In this document: one piece after another, positions 17,403-26,328 of the stretch | Position numbering within the stretch: the first letter of the stretch is position 1 | How the letters are laid out: the number at the start of each line of letters is the position of its first letter | Source: an uncultured Alistipes sp. | GTDB lineage: Bacteria; Bacteroidota; Bacteroidia; Bacteroidales; Rikenellaceae | NCBI GenBank assembly: GCA_947367255.1 | Contig: CANBCZ010000006.1 | Span: forward strand, 40,985 to 104,984 | Direction: 5' to 3' | DNA length: 64,000 nucleotides | The notes under the pieces: model-generated | Told to the model about the DNA's origin: nothing | Databases searched by the model: none | What the model saw: only the letters and a program-made list of their open reading frames with translations | Made by a program: the position numbers and the translations under genes

Positions 17403-17433
17403 CAAAAGTAGAACATTTTTTGTATCTTTGCAA
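17403..17433 (-). promoter_or_regulatory. Promoter of the SRP RNA gene
   Basis: On the minus strand TTG (17433-17431), 20 nt, then TACTTTTG (17410-17403); the RNA begins 6-7 nt later. It overlaps the divergent mltG promoter. Confidence 0.8.
17423..17430 (+). promoter_or_regulatory. -7 box of mltG
   Basis: TATCTTTG lies 15 nt before the ATG at 17446 and within the spacer of the opposing SRP RNA promoter, so the two polymerase sites cannot be occupied together. No clear -33 element is seen. Confidence 0.5.
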
Positions 17434-17445
17434 AAAATTTGGGCT

Positions 17446-18474
17446 ATGAATAGTAAATTTATTAAAAAAATATTGGTTTGGAGCATCTTTTTCGGTGCTT
17501 TTATCGCTGCTGCTCTGATAGTTGGCTATAATTCCTTCTTTGGCAGCGCAATTCGTCAAAGCAAGCAGATTTTTGTCACAACAGAGACTACATACGAACA
17601 ACTTGCTGCAGAGGTTAAGGCTGAACTCTCAAATCCGCTCAAGGTGCGTGCCTTTGATTTTTATGCGTCGCACCTCAATCTGCAAAATCGTCTAAAGGCG
17701 GGTCACTATACATTGGGCGAGGGGATGAGTGTTATCTCTATTGTCCGTATGTTCGCTCTCGGCGAGCAGACTCCGGTAACGCTTGTTGTTGGCGAGGCTC
17801 GCACCCTGCCACAGCTTGCAGGTAAACTATCAAAGCAGATTATGGCGGACTCTGTGTCATTGCTCTCTGCTATGCAGAACAAGCAGGTACGCGCAGAGCT
17901 CGGGTATAAACGCGACTCGCTTATTGCGATGTTTGTGCCAAATAGTTATCAGGTCTATTGGACCGTTACGCCCGAGAAACTGCTGGAGCGAATGAAGCGC
18001 GAATCGGACGCCTTCTGGAATGAGAACCGTATGGCTAAATTGGCGCGCACAAAGCTGACAAAGTATCAGGTGATGACCCTCGCGTCAATTGTCTATGAGG
18101 AGACTAAAAATAGGGGAGAGATGCCTAAAATTGCGGGCGTATATATCAACCGCTTGCGTAAAGGTATGCCGCTGCAGGCGTGCCCGACCGTAAAGTATGC
18201 CATCGGCGACTTCTCGCTGACCCGCATACTCTTTAAGCACCTGCGCTATGACTCTCCGTTCAACACCTACCGCAATGCGGGTCTGCCACCTGCTCCGATA
18301 TGTATCCCGAGCATTGCAGCAATTGATGCGGTGCTGAACTACGAGAAGAGTGACTACCTCTACTTCTGCGCAAAACCTGAGTTCGACGGCACTCATAACT
18401 TCGCCCGCACCCTTAGCGAACACAACGCCAACTCCCGCAAGTATAATGAGGCTCTGAAACGACTGAAGAAGTAA
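17446..18474 (+). CDS. mltG: Endolytic murein transglycosylase MltG
   Basis: A 342-residue inner-membrane enzyme that cuts nascent peptidoglycan strands and ends their elongation. One N-terminal helix (residues 10-28) is followed by a LysM-like region and the YceG domain. The catalytic Glu lies in ASIVYEET (residues 213-220); the family commonly reads ASIVEKET here. Further conserved blocks are GVYINRLRKGMPLQACPTV and SPFNTYRNAGLPPAPI. The ATG at 17446 was chosen over an upstream TTG at 17428 because that codon lies inside the -7 box. Confidence 0.92.
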   Translation: MNSKFIKKILVWSIFFGAFIAAALIVGYNSFFGSAIRQSKQIFVTTETTYEQLAAEVKAELSNPLKVRAFDFYASHLNLQNRLKAGHYTLGEGMSVISIVRMFALGEQTPVTLVVGEARTLPQLAGKLSKQIMADSVSLLSAMQNKQVRAELGYKRDSLIAMFVPNSYQVYWTVTPEKLLERMKRESDAFWNENRMAKLARTKLTKYQVMTLASIVYEETKNRGEMPKIAGVYINRLRKGMPLQACPTVKYAIGDFSLTRILFKHLRYDSPFNTYRNAGLPPAPICIPSIAAIDAVLNYEKSDYLYFCAKPEFDGTHNFARTLSEHNANSRKYNEALKRLKK

Positions 18475-18501
18475 AGACTGATAAAATAATGCTCCCCGAA
18501 A

Positions 18502-18528
18502 GTTCCCTCTTTTGGGGACTTTTTTATT
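18502..18528 (+). terminator. Terminator of mltG
   Basis: AAAGTTCCC and GGGGACTTT pair around a short loop and run into six T residues. Confidence 0.75.
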
Positions 18529-18533
18529 TACTA

Positions 18534-18564
18534 TTGTCCGTTTCGTAAATTTATTTTAACTTTG
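18534..18564 (+). promoter_or_regulatory. Promoter of the Ser-rich coiled-coil gene
   Basis: TTG (18534-18536), 20 nt, TAACTTTG (18557-18564); the ATG follows at 18597. Confidence 0.75.
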
Positions 18565-18596
18565 TGTAATTCAATATTTTTAACAATATTACTACT

Positions 18597-19763
18597 ATGG
18601 GATTATTTGATTATTTGGCATCGGAAGAATATGCTGTGCAACAGGCGGAAGGTTATGTAAGACAAGCTGAAGAAATGCTTGCAAATCGAAAAGCGACTCG
18701 TGAACAAGCAAAACGAAATGGCAATTACAAAAATAGTGCAAAAAGTTACAGTTCTAATGGTAAAACTGGAAATGGCTATGATTGCAACGTTTGGGCTGCT
18801 GAGGATCTTTTAAGACAGAGAAAAAAGGAGTTAGCAGACGCGAAACTGAGATTGAAAGAGGCAAAAAAGAGAAGACAAGCTGAAGCAAAGGAGGCAAAGG
18901 CGTCGTCTAAGTCGTCTACTTCTTCTGCTAAATCTTCGTCTTCTGCTAAATCGACGTCAAAATCATCAACGTCGTCAAGTTCGTCATCATATTCTTCTTC
19001 GAGTTACTCATCATCTTCTTCTAGCTATAATGATAGCAGCAGTAGCAGTAAAGGAGCATTATTCTCAAGTATAATCAATAATGGTTTAGATGCGGTTCAG
19101 GCTCTTCTTGAAGAGGAGAAAAAGGAGATGATGATAAAAAAAGAGGTGCAGGACTATACAGATGCCCTCTCTAGAAAATATCCAATCCAAGATGTAACAG
19201 ATACCAACTCTATAATATTAGTTAAGTGGGTGCAAGAATTAGGTGAAGAGTCTTCACGCTTAGCAAAAGAGTGCGAAAAGTATGATGTTGATGAAACAAA
19301 ATATGAGATTGCAGAAGAATGCAAGGAGTTTGTAGATAATCTAATCGATAAAGGATGTAACAAATTCTCAGATTTGCAATCTGAACAATATATTAAATCT
19401 ATCAAAAGGAGATATCCTATTGATAATGCATCAGATTCAGACTTGGTTAAATGGTTGCCTGGTTTGTTGGCAGAGATAAGAGAACAGGATAAAGAGTGTA
19501 AGGATAATAAGGGAGACAGCATTATGTACTCATTCTACTCTAAAAGTAAGCAAGGGGTACAAACTATTGCCACTAATGCGTGCGTGCGCCTCAAGGAATT
19601 GAATAGCTCGTTATATTACCAGTCAGAGACTCAAGAGTTGGTACGACAAATCAATCCTCGTCTTGAAAATGGAATTAAACGAGTGATTAGGTCTTTCCAA
19701 AAGTTAGCCAAGAATATTGTTGAAAAGTTGCAAGGATTTACATCATCATTCAATAAGCGATAG
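18597..19763 (+). CDS. Hypothetical protein with coiled coils and a Ser-rich linker
   Basis: A 388-residue protein without signal peptide or membrane helix. Residues 1-100 are charged and helical (a Lys/Glu/Ala-rich coiled coil near 60-105), residues about 105-150 are almost all Ser with Lys, Thr and Tyr, and the rest is helical with two related segments, SRKYPIQDVTDTNSIILVKW and KRRYPIDNASDSDLVKWLPG, that look like an internal repeat of about 80 residues. Coding sequence is more AT-rich than its neighbours, suggesting accessory origin. It has its own promoter and terminator. I do not recognise a family. Confidence 0.75.
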   Translation: MGLFDYLASEEYAVQQAEGYVRQAEEMLANRKATREQAKRNGNYKNSAKSYSSNGKTGNGYDCNVWAAEDLLRQRKKELADAKLRLKEAKKRRQAEAKEAKASSKSSTSSAKSSSSAKSTSKSSTSSSSSSYSSSSYSSSSSSYNDSSSSSKGALFSSIINNGLDAVQALLEEEKKEMMIKKEVQDYTDALSRKYPIQDVTDTNSIILVKWVQELGEESSRLAKECEKYDVDETKYEIAEECKEFVDNLIDKGCNKFSDLQSEQYIKSIKRRYPIDNASDSDLVKWLPGLLAEIREQDKECKDNKGDSIMYSFYSKSKQGVQTIATNACVRLKELNSSLYYQSETQELVRQINPRLENGIKRVIRSFQKLAKNIVEKLQGFTSSFNKR

Positions 19764-19786
19764 GTTGAAAATAACCTATTAACTAT

Positions 19787-19826
19787 AACAAATCCCCCAA
19801 AAGTCTTAAACTTTGGGGGATTTGTT
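19787..19826. terminator. Bidirectional terminator closing the nuclease/TonB operon
   Basis: AACAAATCCCCCAAAAGT and ACTTTGGGGGATTTGTT pair as a long hairpin serving both the Ser-rich gene and the converging operon. Confidence 0.85.
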
Positions 19827-19845
19827 ATTACTATAAAGCCTTAGT

Positions 19846-21135
19846 TTACTCCATATCGTCGTCCTTCAGAGTCTGAGGGAGGTCGATAGAGTCTTGTGGA
19901 GTATTTGCATCGATCCAAGACTCCCAATCAGCCAACTTATCACCATTAAGGGTGCTATAGTACTCTGGCAGGAAGTCGTCAAAACGGCAAGCGCTAATCT
20001 GGAAGGCTGCGCTCTGGTCGCCAGTTTTAGAGAAGTTGTAGCTGTGAGAGTAGATTGCGTAGATAGCAAGCACGCTACCAGTTGCGCCATTCTCTGGCAC
20101 AGGCTTGCCTGCAAAGCGAGAGTAGCCGCTTGTGCGGGCTGTATAGAAGCCTGGGGTAGAGGCGTGAGTTGTGTTCAAAACCTCAGGATAGCAGAGTGCG
20201 ATACTACCATAGAGGCAGATGTTGTTGATAGCATAAGCGAGCTTATACCAAGGCTTGCTAACAACATACTGAACAGCGCCATCCACAACAATACCGCTTG
20301 TGCAGAGCCAGCTAGGGTAGATATTGGTATTGCTACCGCTGGTAAGGGCTGCGTAGTCATCAGCAGTATTGTTGTTGCCGTCAGCTACACCACGATATGT
20401 AACCTGCAGGTTCTTAAAGCGGATAAGACGACCGAGGAAATCCTTATTATAGATACTCTTTGACTCGTTGTAGTTCTCTACTACGTAGATATCGTCAGTT
20501 GCGTTCTTACCCTCTGTAAGGGTGCAATCCTCGCCCTTGAAGACGAACTGTGCAACGCGGTTTGGAGAGACGATATTTGAGTTTGCATAGTACTTCTGGA
20601 TGCCGTAAGCATTAAGGCTCTCGGTAGGGATGTCACCGAGTGAGAGCATCATACGGAAACTACCCAAATAGAGACCTGTAAGGCGAACATATACCCAGCA
20701 GCTCTCCTTAGTATCGAGATTGCAAGGGAACTCGGCAAAAAGACCGTTAGTGAGCTTGAGCTCGATAGCTGCAGTGCCATCGAAGATGTGGAGCGACTTG
20801 TAGATATTTCCCTGCTCGTCGTTGCTCACAACCTTACCCTTAATATAATAGTTACCTACGATATAGCGGTCGTTTGCAAGCTCGTAATCTGTACACTCTG
20901 CCTCGTCGAGCACAAAGCGCTTGTACTTGGTCTCGGCAAGAGAGTTGGTAGAGCCGGAGTTGTTCAGATCGAAGAACATAGCCTTCATCTGTGCAATAGT
21001 CAGATGCTCCATACCCTGTGCCTGCATAATCTCGTCTGTCATCACAGCAGGAGTGGTCGGAGTATCGAACTTCTCATAGCAGCCCACAAAGAGCAGGCTT
21101 ATGAGTGCAATAGCGTATATTTTGATAAATTTCAT
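19846..21135 (-). CDS. DUF5689 lipoprotein, last gene of the nuclease/TonB operon
   Basis: A 429-residue lipoprotein (lipobox FVGC, Cys19) with acidic and Thr/Pro-rich residues after the lipid site. Residues about 40-290 fit DUF5689, an OB-fold-like domain (YIKGKVVSNDEQGNIYKSL and related strands), and the C-terminal third is distinct and aromatic-rich. It sits 12 nt downstream of the TonB receptor gene, where a SusD-like lipoprotein would be in a glycan locus, so it may act as the substrate-binding lid or surface partner of that receptor. OB folds often bind nucleic acids, which would suit the nuclease neighbours; this is inference. Confidence 0.8.
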   Translation of the reverse strand: MKFIKIYAIALISLLFVGCYEKFDTPTTPAVMTDEIMQAQGMEHLTIAQMKAMFFDLNNSGSTNSLAETKYKRFVLDEAECTDYELANDRYIVGNYYIKGKVVSNDEQGNIYKSLHIFDGTAAIELKLTNGLFAEFPCNLDTKESCWVYVRLTGLYLGSFRMMLSLGDIPTESLNAYGIQKYYANSNIVSPNRVAQFVFKGEDCTLTEGKNATDDIYVVENYNESKSIYNKDFLGRLIRFKNLQVTYRGVADGNNNTADDYAALTSGSNTNIYPSWLCTSGIVVDGAVQYVVSKPWYKLAYAINNICLYGSIALCYPEVLNTTHASTPGFYTARTSGYSRFAGKPVPENGATGSVLAIYAIYSHSYNFSKTGDQSAAFQISACRFDDFLPEYYSTLNGDKLADWESWIDANTPQDSIDLPQTLKDDDME

Positions 21136-21147
21136 AGTGTCAAAAGT

Positions 21148-24012
21148 TTAGAAACGGAAGTAAAGGTTAAGGAAGTAGTTTGTTCCCAACATATAGAAGT
21201 ACTTTGAGTCAAAACGAGAGTAGTAAGACTCTGCAGGGTTTGAACCGGCTGCAGTACCATTCCAACCACGGGTGCGACGCATACGCATCTGCTCATAACC
21301 GCCTGTTCTGATGGTCTGGTTGTTGAGAATATTCTTCGCCTCCAAGCTAAATCCGAGCATATAGATACGCTTGATGTAGAAGTTCTTACCGATACTTGCA
21401 CTCAGGGTGTAAGCGTTGCCGAGATACTCCTGCTCACGCATCTTGCCGATGTTTTGAAGAGCCCACACCTTAGCCTCATCTGTTGCATTCTCGTTTGAGA
21501 GTACATTTACATAAGACTTAACGGCATTGTTTGTACGATATGCAGGGTTCATAGAGAGGTAGAGCTTGTCGTAGTAGTTGAAGTTTACAGATGCAAACCA
21601 GTTGTTTGAGCTACGATAGTCAAGACCTACATTTACAGCCACCTGAGGTGTGCTCTCAACGAAGAAGTTCTTCCAGTTTACCTTGTCTACAAGTACCACC
21701 TCTGCGCTATTGTCGATAATCTGCACGAAGTTAGGATTTGAGGTGTAACGATAGTCGCCATAGTTTACAGCGCCCTGGAATGAGATACCGCCCCAAATAG
21801 GTACATTAACAGCAAACTCGACACCGGTATATCGCTTGTCGATGTTAGACATTGCGAAGTTGGTGAATGAAGACTGAGTATCGTCGTAGTATGAGATAAC
21901 CTTTGCAAGGTCATTCATCTTGGTAAAGTAACCCGACACACGAGCCTTGATGTATGGCAAATTGAGGTTGTAAGTGAGCTCGGCACTATAAATCTTCTCG
22001 GTAGTAAGTCCCGGATTGTAGTGGTTACGGGTACGAGGAGAGACAAATGCCGATGCAAACTTCGGAGCGTCTGCAATAGCCGCCACATTGAGCGAGAGGT
22101 TATGAGCACCTGAGAAACGGTACATAAATGCAGCCTTAGCCTTATATGTAAGGAAGTTAAGGTGCTCAGAGTCGCCAAATGAGTCGTTGCCGTTAGGGAA
22201 CAGACCCTTGCGCCACAGACCCTGACGCCACATAGAGCTAAAACCAATCTCGCCACCCAAGTTCATATTGAAACCGCCGATGGTAAGACCATACTGAGCC
22301 CAAGCCTGAGCCTGACGAAGATGTGCGTAGTAGTCGTAGTTATACTTATCACCCTCCTTTACTACGCGAGCGTGTCCGTGCTCGTTGTAGTAGTCTACAT
22401 CGTTCTGATAAGCGAGTGCGTCGCTACCTTTGTCGCGCTCTGCAAACTTGTCGATATCGAGCCAGTATGTACCACCGAGAAGATCCTTGACGGTGCTGTA
22501 GTACTCTGTGCGGTTTACACGAGCATTAAGACCTGCCACAAGTCGGTGATTTGCATTAAACTGGAACGATGCGTTAGCTGCAAAGTTATAGTCCAACTGG
22601 TCGGTGTGACGCTCCTCGATCATATAGTTCGAACGGAAGCCCTGTGCATACTCGGCAGTAGTAGGGTCCTCGCGGCGATTGAGGTTGTACATACGGTCAA
22701 AATCGATATAGCCGTTCCAAACCTGAATAGCATTGAGCGCACCGCTGACATAGTTCTCAATCTGAGTATCCGATGTTGCATCAAAGATACCCGGAATCTC
22801 CGGAGTAATCTGGCTCAGGTAGTTTGACGGCAGATAGCGGTAGTAGTCCGGACGCGGATCGGCACCATCCTTCCAAGTGAGGGCAGAGTAACCGTTAAAT
22901 CCGAAGCGGAGTGATGTAGCAACATTCAGACGAATCTTATCGTTAATGTCGTAGGTATAGTTGAGCATAGCGATAGGCTCATGAGTACGACGAACACGAG
23001 TGTTGCGCATCTTACCATCCTGAAAACCTACATTAGGATTGTAGTAATTGCTACCAAACAGGTCGTATGCCTCCTGTGTAGATGCCTGCTGTGCACCTCG
23101 CTGCTGCGGAGTGCCCAAAACAGAGAGTGAGAGGCGGTGCTGTGTGCCAAAGAGTTTCTCTACAGAGGCAAAGTAGCCGTAGGAGTTGTAGAATACTCCG
23201 TCTACATAGCCGTTGCCACCCTGACGAGTCGATACAGAGAAACCATAAGACCAACCGTTGTCAAGAGCGCCCGATGCATACGATACCATAGCTCTCCAGC
23301 GGTACATCTGGTTAGCATTCGATACACTTGTACGGAAACCCTTACGCATCTGCGATGCACGCGCATTGACATTGGTAACACCACCGATGCCACCTACACC
23401 GAAGTCGGTAGGGGTGAGACCTGAATAGCTCTCCTGATTACGAGTAGCGTCATTAAGACCACTCCAGAGTGACCACGGACCGTAGCCTGTCATTGCATCG
23501 TTGAAACGGATGCCGTTCAGATATACATCCTGATACATAGAGTCGTAACCTCGAACATTAAAGCGCATCTCGCCAAAGCGGTAAGAGGCGATGCTGTTAT
23601 AGAGGTCTTTTGACGAGTTGAGAGCCGATGGCAGAGCCTGAGTGTCTGATGCAGACGAGTCGTTGTCAAACTCCGCGAAAATCGAGTCATCGATAATCTC
23701 ATTTCGGAATGTAGGAACAAGGATAACGGTGTGCAAATCGCGCATATTTGCATCTACATGAACCATAACCTCGAGTGTCTCGAAGTCCGGTGCTGTAAAT
23801 ACAAGACGGTAGTCACCCTTCTCCAGTTCCGGGAAGATGAAGTTACCATTGTCATCGGTGGTAACGCTCTGACCGGTTGTGTCAAGAGTTACCTTGACCT
23901 GTCCTACGGCTGTTCTGCCGTTGCGGGACACAACCTGACCCTTAATGCCACTTTGTGCATAGACACCAAAGGCGCAGAGGGCAAATAGTGTTAAAAGTAG
24001 AAGCTTTTTCAT
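21148..24012 (-). CDS. TonB-dependent receptor with carboxypeptidase-like N-domain
   Basis: A 954-residue outer-membrane receptor. After the signal peptide (ending GVYAQ) comes a carboxypeptidase-regulatory-like domain (about residues 22-105, IKGQVVSRNGRTAVGQVKV), a plug domain including FNVRGYDSMYQDVYLNG, and a large barrel with Ala/Gly/Tyr-rich strands ending in FLNLYFRF. There is no SusC signature context: the downstream partner is a DUF5689 lipoprotein rather than SusD. Genes upstream encode two secreted nucleases, so nucleosides, nucleotides or oligonucleotides are plausible substrates. It lies 12 nt from both neighbours. Confidence 0.88.
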   Translation of the reverse strand: MKKLLLLTLFALCAFGVYAQSGIKGQVVSRNGRTAVGQVKVTLDTTGQSVTTDDNGNFIFPELEKGDYRLVFTAPDFETLEVMVHVDANMRDLHTVILVPTFRNEIIDDSIFAEFDNDSSASDTQALPSALNSSKDLYNSIASYRFGEMRFNVRGYDSMYQDVYLNGIRFNDAMTGYGPWSLWSGLNDATRNQESYSGLTPTDFGVGGIGGVTNVNARASQMRKGFRTSVSNANQMYRWRAMVSYASGALDNGWSYGFSVSTRQGGNGYVDGVFYNSYGYFASVEKLFGTQHRLSLSVLGTPQQRGAQQASTQEAYDLFGSNYYNPNVGFQDGKMRNTRVRRTHEPIAMLNYTYDINDKIRLNVATSLRFGFNGYSALTWKDGADPRPDYYRYLPSNYLSQITPEIPGIFDATSDTQIENYVSGALNAIQVWNGYIDFDRMYNLNRREDPTTAEYAQGFRSNYMIEERHTDQLDYNFAANASFQFNANHRLVAGLNARVNRTEYYSTVKDLLGGTYWLDIDKFAERDKGSDALAYQNDVDYYNEHGHARVVKEGDKYNYDYYAHLRQAQAWAQYGLTIGGFNMNLGGEIGFSSMWRQGLWRKGLFPNGNDSFGDSEHLNFLTYKAKAAFMYRFSGAHNLSLNVAAIADAPKFASAFVSPRTRNHYNPGLTTEKIYSAELTYNLNLPYIKARVSGYFTKMNDLAKVISYYDDTQSSFTNFAMSNIDKRYTGVEFAVNVPIWGGISFQGAVNYGDYRYTSNPNFVQIIDNSAEVVLVDKVNWKNFFVESTPQVAVNVGLDYRSSNNWFASVNFNYYDKLYLSMNPAYRTNNAVKSYVNVLSNENATDEAKVWALQNIGKMREQEYLGNAYTLSASIGKNFYIKRIYMLGFSLEAKNILNNQTIRTGGYEQMRMRRTRGWNGTAAGSNPAESYYSRFDSKYFYMLGTNYFLNLYFRF

Positions 24013-24024
24013 ATATTAGAGTGA

Positions 24025-25059
24025 TTATTTTCCAATGTAGATAAAGACCGGAAGGTGGTCAGAGAATCCGTTCTGGAAGTTGTTGCTGACAAATGTTCGC
24101 AGCGGATAGTTGCGATACTGACCCTCGCGCTGCATCATATATGGGCGAGAGAAGATATTACCGTAGTACTTGCTCTTTGGCGCACGAACAAGCTTCAGAG
24201 AGCCTGTAGAGCCTGTGGCAAGGTTTTCTGATACAATAATATTGTCAAACAGATTCCATGAGTCACGATAACCGAGTGTTCCATAACCAGCCTTGAGCAG
24301 CTCGATATACGGGCTGTAGAGGTCACCCTCAGAGAGCTTGTTAATCTTAGCCTTTGCACCGAGGACATCGGTAATGCTCTTATCTGTAGCATCGTCGTTA
24401 AGGTCACCCATAATTACGACCTTGGTATTCGGATTGGCCATACGAACAGAGTCTGCAATACGACGGCACTGCGAAGCCGCAGCCTCACGCTTAGCATCAG
24501 AAGCCTCCTTACCACCAAGACGAGATGGCCAGTGAGAGACGAGGAAGAAGAATGGCTCGCCTTCGATAGTACCCCACATAGTTACGAGGTCACGAGTGCG
24601 GAAGTTCGGCATACCCGGCATCTCGAACTTGTGAGCCTTGCTGCCCTCGAGCTTGAATACATCGGGGCGATAGAGGAAGGCGCAGTCTACACCACGACGA
24701 TCAGGAGAGTCGTAGTGAACGATACGATAGTTGCCCAGACTCATCTTTGGCTGAGAGACAAGATCCTCGAGTACCAGACGGTTCTCAATCTCGGATACGC
24801 CGATAACAGCAGGAAACTCGCGGTTGATAGCTGCCATATCGAAGAAAACCTTGTCAATGTTGCTCTGCTTGCGGTAGTACTTGGAGCTGTTCCACTTCTT
24901 GACACCATCAGGCAGAAACTCATCATCTAACTTGTCGGGGTCGTTGATTGTGTCAAACAGATTCTCGAGGTTGTAGAAGACAACCATGTGAGGTTTCTGT
25001 GCAAAACAGCTAAACAGTACGCCTGCGACAAGCAGTGTTGTTAAAAATAGCTTTTTCAT
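24025..25059 (-). CDS. Secreted endonuclease/exonuclease/phosphatase-family protein
   Basis: A 344-residue exported protein; the signal peptide includes VLFSCFAQ, so it may be lipidated at that Cys or cleaved by signal peptidase I. The EEP fold is shown by FYNLENLFDT (metal/phosphate site), VIGVSEIENR with the metal-binding Glu, SHWPSR, MGDLNDD (catalytic Asp-Asn pair) and the closing SDHLPV (Asp-His). All key residues are present, so it should be an active metal-dependent phosphodiesterase or nuclease. It lies between a second nuclease gene and the TonB receptor gene of the operon, suggesting extracellular or periplasmic nucleic-acid breakdown. Confidence 0.88.
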   Translation of the reverse strand: MKKLFLTTLLVAGVLFSCFAQKPHMVVFYNLENLFDTINDPDKLDDEFLPDGVKKWNSSKYYRKQSNIDKVFFDMAAINREFPAVIGVSEIENRLVLEDLVSQPKMSLGNYRIVHYDSPDRRGVDCAFLYRPDVFKLEGSKAHKFEMPGMPNFRTRDLVTMWGTIEGEPFFFLVSHWPSRLGGKEASDAKREAAASQCRRIADSVRMANPNTKVVIMGDLNDDATDKSITDVLGAKAKINKLSEGDLYSPYIELLKAGYGTLGYRDSWNLFDNIIVSENLATGSTGSLKLVRAPKSKYYGNIFSRPYMMQREGQYRNYPLRTFVSNNFQNGFSDHLPVFIYIGK

Positions 25060-25095
25060 ATCTGAAAACTGATTAAAATTTTATCTTTAGCGTTT

Positions 25096-26271
25096 TTAGA
25101 AGTTGCTCCAATCCTTCAGATTGTTCTGACTCTTTACCTTCTCTGCAATAGCAGGATTAAGGTTGCGGAAGAAGGTTACACCTGCACGCTTCTCAATATC
25201 TGCAATAGATACGGCTGCCGACTCATAGCTACCGGCGCTCGACTCGTTGGCAAAGAGGAAACCGATAGCCTTAATCTCTGAGGCGTCGGTAATCTGAGAG
25301 ATACTCTTCTTTGTATTGCCATCCTTTGTGCGAAGCAGGATCTTGTAGCAGTGGCTCGGACGGGCGATGGTTCTGCCACGCGAGGTGAAAGTTCGTCCAT
25401 CCTCAAACAGAGTACCCACAACTACATAGAGGGTATCTGCACATATAGCCTTGCGTACTTGACCCTCGAGCTGACCCCAAACTCCCTGATTGAAGGTGCT
25501 GTTCTGCGGCATCATATTGGTTGCATAGAAGGTCTGTGCATTGGTCTCGTATGTGCTGTAACGGGATGCTGACGGAAGCATATGACCGCGGTCGAGCTGT
25601 CTGTTGCCGCCATCGTTATAACCTCCTGAAACGATATTCTGCTGGATATTCTCCGGTAGGGCAGGGTCGAACGACCACGCATTTGTACGGTTTAGCGATG
25701 GGCTTGTATAGCAACTATGGAGCGGATATGCCACCCAACGAGAGACTAACCTCTCGGTGTCGTAGCAGATAGAGTAGTTGCGTACATACTTGCCATTTGC
25801 AAGGGTGGTATAATATGTTTTGTGAATTAAATCATCATTGTCTATCATCTCAGGCTGCTCTGCCCAGTTGCGGTCATAGAACGAGTTTTCGGTAATACCG
25901 TACTGCTCTATAGTGAAGACTTTGCTATAACCGTCGGTGAACTTTATATGGAGCGAAGCTGTGCGCGATTCGGTTGTTGTATTTGTCGAAAAGTAGATTG
26001 TAGCAGTGGTGCCAACCTTACCCTTCTTTGTAATTTGTTCGTTGCTATTGCTGAATGATGCCCATTCATATCCCTCAACAATAGCAGCGCTCCAGTCGTA
26101 ACGAGTGTCGCCGGAGGTGGTAAGTGTAAGACTCTGCTCGTCCCAACCAAGTGTAGTACGAGAGAGTGTAGCTTTGGACTCAAATGGTGACCATGGGTCT
26201 TCGGTGTCACAAGCCAAAAAAGTTAAAGATACTGTCAGTACGACAGAAAGCGTGATAAAAAATCTCTTCAT
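25096..26271 (-). CDS. DNA/RNA non-specific endonuclease (NUC1) lipoprotein
   Basis: A 391-residue protein. The signal ends in a lipobox (TFLAC), so it is probably a lipoprotein. Residues about 28-125 form a BACON-like domain; the rest is the beta-beta-alpha-metal NUC1 nuclease with catalytic His in LDRGHMLPSAS (His230) and the metal-binding Asn in QNSTFNQGVW (Asn261). The family degrades both DNA and RNA without sequence preference. The start at 26271 (MKRFF) was chosen because the 10 residues upstream would precede a proper signal peptide. It is the second gene of the operon. Confidence 0.88.
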   Translation of the reverse strand: MKRFFITLSVVLTVSLTFLACDTEDPWSPFESKATLSRTTLGWDEQSLTLTTSGDTRYDWSAAIVEGYEWASFSNSNEQITKKGKVGTTATIYFSTNTTTESRTASLHIKFTDGYSKVFTIEQYGITENSFYDRNWAEQPEMIDNDDLIHKTYYTTLANGKYVRNYSICYDTERLVSRWVAYPLHSCYTSPSLNRTNAWSFDPALPENIQQNIVSGGYNDGGNRQLDRGHMLPSASRYSTYETNAQTFYATNMMPQNSTFNQGVWGQLEGQVRKAICADTLYVVVGTLFEDGRTFTSRGRTIARPSHCYKILLRTKDGNTKKSISQITDASEIKAIGFLFANESSAGSYESAAVSIADIEKRAGVTFFRNLNPAIAEKVKSQNNLKDWSNF

Positions 26272-26328
26272 TGTTATAATAAAACTCCCTCGGTAGGACA
26301 ATGCCTACCGAGAGATGTTTGTTGTAAA

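Noticed and set aside
17428..17445. Upstream TTG start for mltG
   Set aside because: The codon lies within the TATCTTTG promoter box, so it would not be transcribed in full.
18900..19060. CRISPR-like or simple repeat array
   Set aside because: The repetition comes from Ser codons (TCT, TCA, TCG, AGC) in a coding gene; there are no regular spacers.
19846..24012. A classical SusC/SusD glycan locus
   Set aside because: The lipoprotein matches DUF5689, not SusD, and the neighbours are nucleases rather than glycoside hydrolases.
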